DNA from: Pisolithus tinctorius
Lineage: Eukaryota > Basidiomycota > Agaricomycetes > Boletales > Pisolithaceae
Direction of reading: 5' to 3'
Length of the DNA stretch: 64,000 nt
Assembly (NCBI GenBank): GCA_024663395.1
Contig: JANFAH010000019.1
Location: forward strand, 1 to 64,000
Positions 62,133 through 64,000 of this stretch are shown here, piece by piece. The position numbers were made by a program, and so were the translations under genes. The notes beneath the pieces were generated by a model. The model saw only the letters and a list, made by a program, of their open reading frames with translations, did not search any database and was not told the DNA's origin. How positions within the stretch are numbered: the stretch's first letter is position 1; every line of letters begins with the position of its first letter.

Positions 62133-64000
62133 TGTCTTGGTATTGTTACACCTAGGGAAATATAGTCTTGCACCATACTTTTGTCACCTCAGACATTGTT
62201 GCTACTCATGTGCAACTGAGACTATTCATATAGATATATCTGTAACATGGTGGATGGAAATTACAGCCAACTATGGAACAATGGACCAGATCTGAGCAAA
62301 ATTCACATCAGCACTTTTTTTACAGCAGTTCCCAAGTGTAATGAGACTGTAAATTTTTTTGAGTCATGCATTTGAGTCATTCCAAATTGGGAATGAGGTG
62401 TGATAAGTCATGTCATGCATAAGTCAGCATTCTTACTGCTATGGACCCCCCCAATGACCCTGCTGCTTGTCCACTGGACCCACAAACTGGATTGAATGCT
62501 GATCAGCCATTCAATGAGGAACTGCAATGGTATGAGATTGCATATGCATAATTTCCTATGGAATGTGATGTCCAGAGTGGAGATACAACTGCAGCAGTTG
62601 GTGAGGTTGATGGTGGAGGATATTACCCTCTTACATTAGTTGAATGTATTTTCCATCACAAGATGCACCTTTGGTAATCTGACATGGATACCATATGTTG
62701 TTCCCAGCAGTTGAATACCCATTTTACAATTTGCTGCCTTTGATGGTAGTGGAACATTTGCAAAATCTGATGCAGACATGTGCAACAATGACATCAATGG
62801 AACTTCTGCACAGAGGCCATGTAAGTACATTACATGGAGGATGCTAGTCTGAGTATCACTATGTATTGAAATTGTCAAGATCCATCAGATTGGGTGTTTC
62901 CATCAAATTCATCTCCTGCTGCTTCAACTGAGTCCACTCTGCAAGTTGCTCAAATATTGCTATCTGCCTTGCAGCATAGCAGCTAGGCCCAACTGCTTCA
63001 CATTTGGACTGAAAGATTCACCATTGTGTGGCTTGATGATTGAAGAAATTGAGCATCCACATCAAAACTCAGTCATTAGCAATTCTTGTTCTTCTGTCCA
63101 GCAATCTTGTACCATTTTTGCTCATAGCCAATGAATCTGGTAAACTTACATGAGAGTAAATCACCTTGTCTACATGATGTTATGCCATGGTCAGGGGTGT
63201 TGCCTTTTTCAATTGTCATTGACTCTTATTGCAGTCACATATCTCACATGCCTTGTTGCAACATTTGTGTTGGTACTGGTCCTCAGACTCTTGTACATCC
63301 AAGGACATCTGGACTCATCCCCTGGTAACCCATTGATGGAGGCTGTGCCCTGAGCTGCATGGCTTGTCTGTTGTTTCCCAGATCTCTTTATGTTTTAAAT
63401 GCTTCACCTTGATGTTTGTGCAGTCCAGCCCCTCACTGCACCTTGATGGCACAGCCAGTTTGGCCCTCATTCCTATCTCTACCTTCATCAATGACTGTGT
63501 GTGACTCTTTTGCATTTCATCATTTACACTGCAGGTTACTGATTGATCATGGATATGACTGGTATGGTACTCTTTCCAGGATGTATTTAAGCTAGATTTA
63601 CTGTACCATGTATCCTCAGTTTTTTGCTACTTTGCAACTCAGCTGTTTTGTGATCTCTTCCTCACTTCCCTCATTGTGGTCTCACTAGAACTCACTAAAC
63701 CCAAGGGGAGACTCTGCCAGAAGTCATCAAGAAGTTGAGCCATAGGGGTTACAACAAGTTCAGCCTGTCAAGTGCCATCTGTGTTGATTGTGCCTAGTCC
63801 ATTTGACAAAGTCACCCAGCTTGGAGCATAACACATGATAGATGAAGTACCTACATTCTGACATCCATGTAATTGATTCAGTATCCCTAGGAATGTCAAT
63901 AGACCAAAACCACAGTAATTGGCTGGCCTGGTGGTCCTGTGCATTCTGACCGATGGCTGCTGTATTGATGGTGAGGTGCAATTTCTGCATTTCCTGGTAC
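62133..64000. other. Unassigned, CpG-poor sequence
   Basis: Small fragments only. A plus-strand start, MDPPNDPAACPLDPQTGLNA (about 62,441), stays open for 36 codons and may be the N-terminus of a transposon protein. 63,131-63,328 (VTYLTCLVATFVLVLVLRLL in one frame) is short and unlikely to be coding. 63,990-63,760 on the minus strand contains ASQLLWFWSIDIPRDTESIT. No family was recognised in any of them. Confidence 0.3.

Noticed and set aside
1..64000. Classical RIP (C-to-T in CpA context)
   Set aside because: The changes I could check between sister copies are at CpG; no general CpA bias is apparent by eye. Dinucleotide counts would be needed to settle it.
1..64000. tRNA or rRNA genes
   Set aside because: No cloverleaf with A and B boxes or rRNA core sequence was noticed on either strand; a covariance-model scan was not possible here.

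Overview
The window looks like a transposon-packed, heavily decayed piece of an Agaricomycete (mushroom-forming basidiomycete) nuclear chromosome. The evidence is the mix of families: Plavaka and CACTA/Tnp2 transposases, PIF/Harbinger with its Myb partner, a Penelope-type reverse transcriptase, an RT plus tyrosine-recombinase retroelement, a Ty3 chromovirus, a Ty1/copia element and a Crinkler-kinase gene. Introns are about 45-60 nt with GTRWGT donors and CTAAC-like branch sites. All identifications come from reading the translations by eye; no database search was run. I cannot name the genus.

Layout. 0-4 kb: a small spliced reading frame on the minus strand and a broken Plavaka transposase. 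4-9 kb: the first copy (L1) of a roughly 1.85 kb LTR-like family, then the 5' part of a CACTA-like element split by two solo LTRs with clean 5-bp duplications. 9-13 kb: a two-gene Harbinger element. 13.7-16.6 kb: Penelope-type RT, a 33-bp minisatellite, an array of repeated exon-intron units and a short interstitial telomere repeat. 17-20 kb: remnants of a probable TET/JBP-like oxygenase gene and two minisatellites. 19.5-29.6 kb: more L copies with fragments of a kinase, a CACTA/Tnp2 transposase, a zinc-finger-like ORF and a Tc1/mariner-type MITE. 30-37 kb: an old 5'-truncated Ty3 element (B) holding further L copies. 36.9-49 kb: an RT-RNaseH-tyrosine recombinase element interrupted by a short repeat, which holds a nearly complete younger Ty3 element (A, 38,864-47,596), which in turn holds L9. 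49.6-55.5 kb: a CpG-normal, gene-like island with a triple-module Crinkler-kinase gene and a long disordered-protein gene. 55.6-56.9 kb: a short-chain dehydrogenase pseudogene. 57.2-62.1 kb: a complete but inactivated Ty1/copia element on the minus strand. 62.1-64 kb: nothing recognisable.

Common threads. (1) Decay is at CpG: stops are repeatedly TGA where the family has CGA (Arg), and the two LTRs of Ty3 element A appear to differ almost only at CpG/TpG/CpA positions. This fits deamination of methylated CpG. (2) The L family has TG...CA ends, a TATA box, a cluster of bZIP-like TGACTCA/TTACTCA sites and a recurrent ORF pair in its U3-like part. It makes 4-bp target duplications and lies repeatedly inside the Ty3 elements. 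(3) Ty3 element A has an 11-nt primer-binding site complementary to the predicted 5' end of its own RNA (Tf1/sushi-like self-priming), and two CCHC zinc knuckles after its chromodomain.
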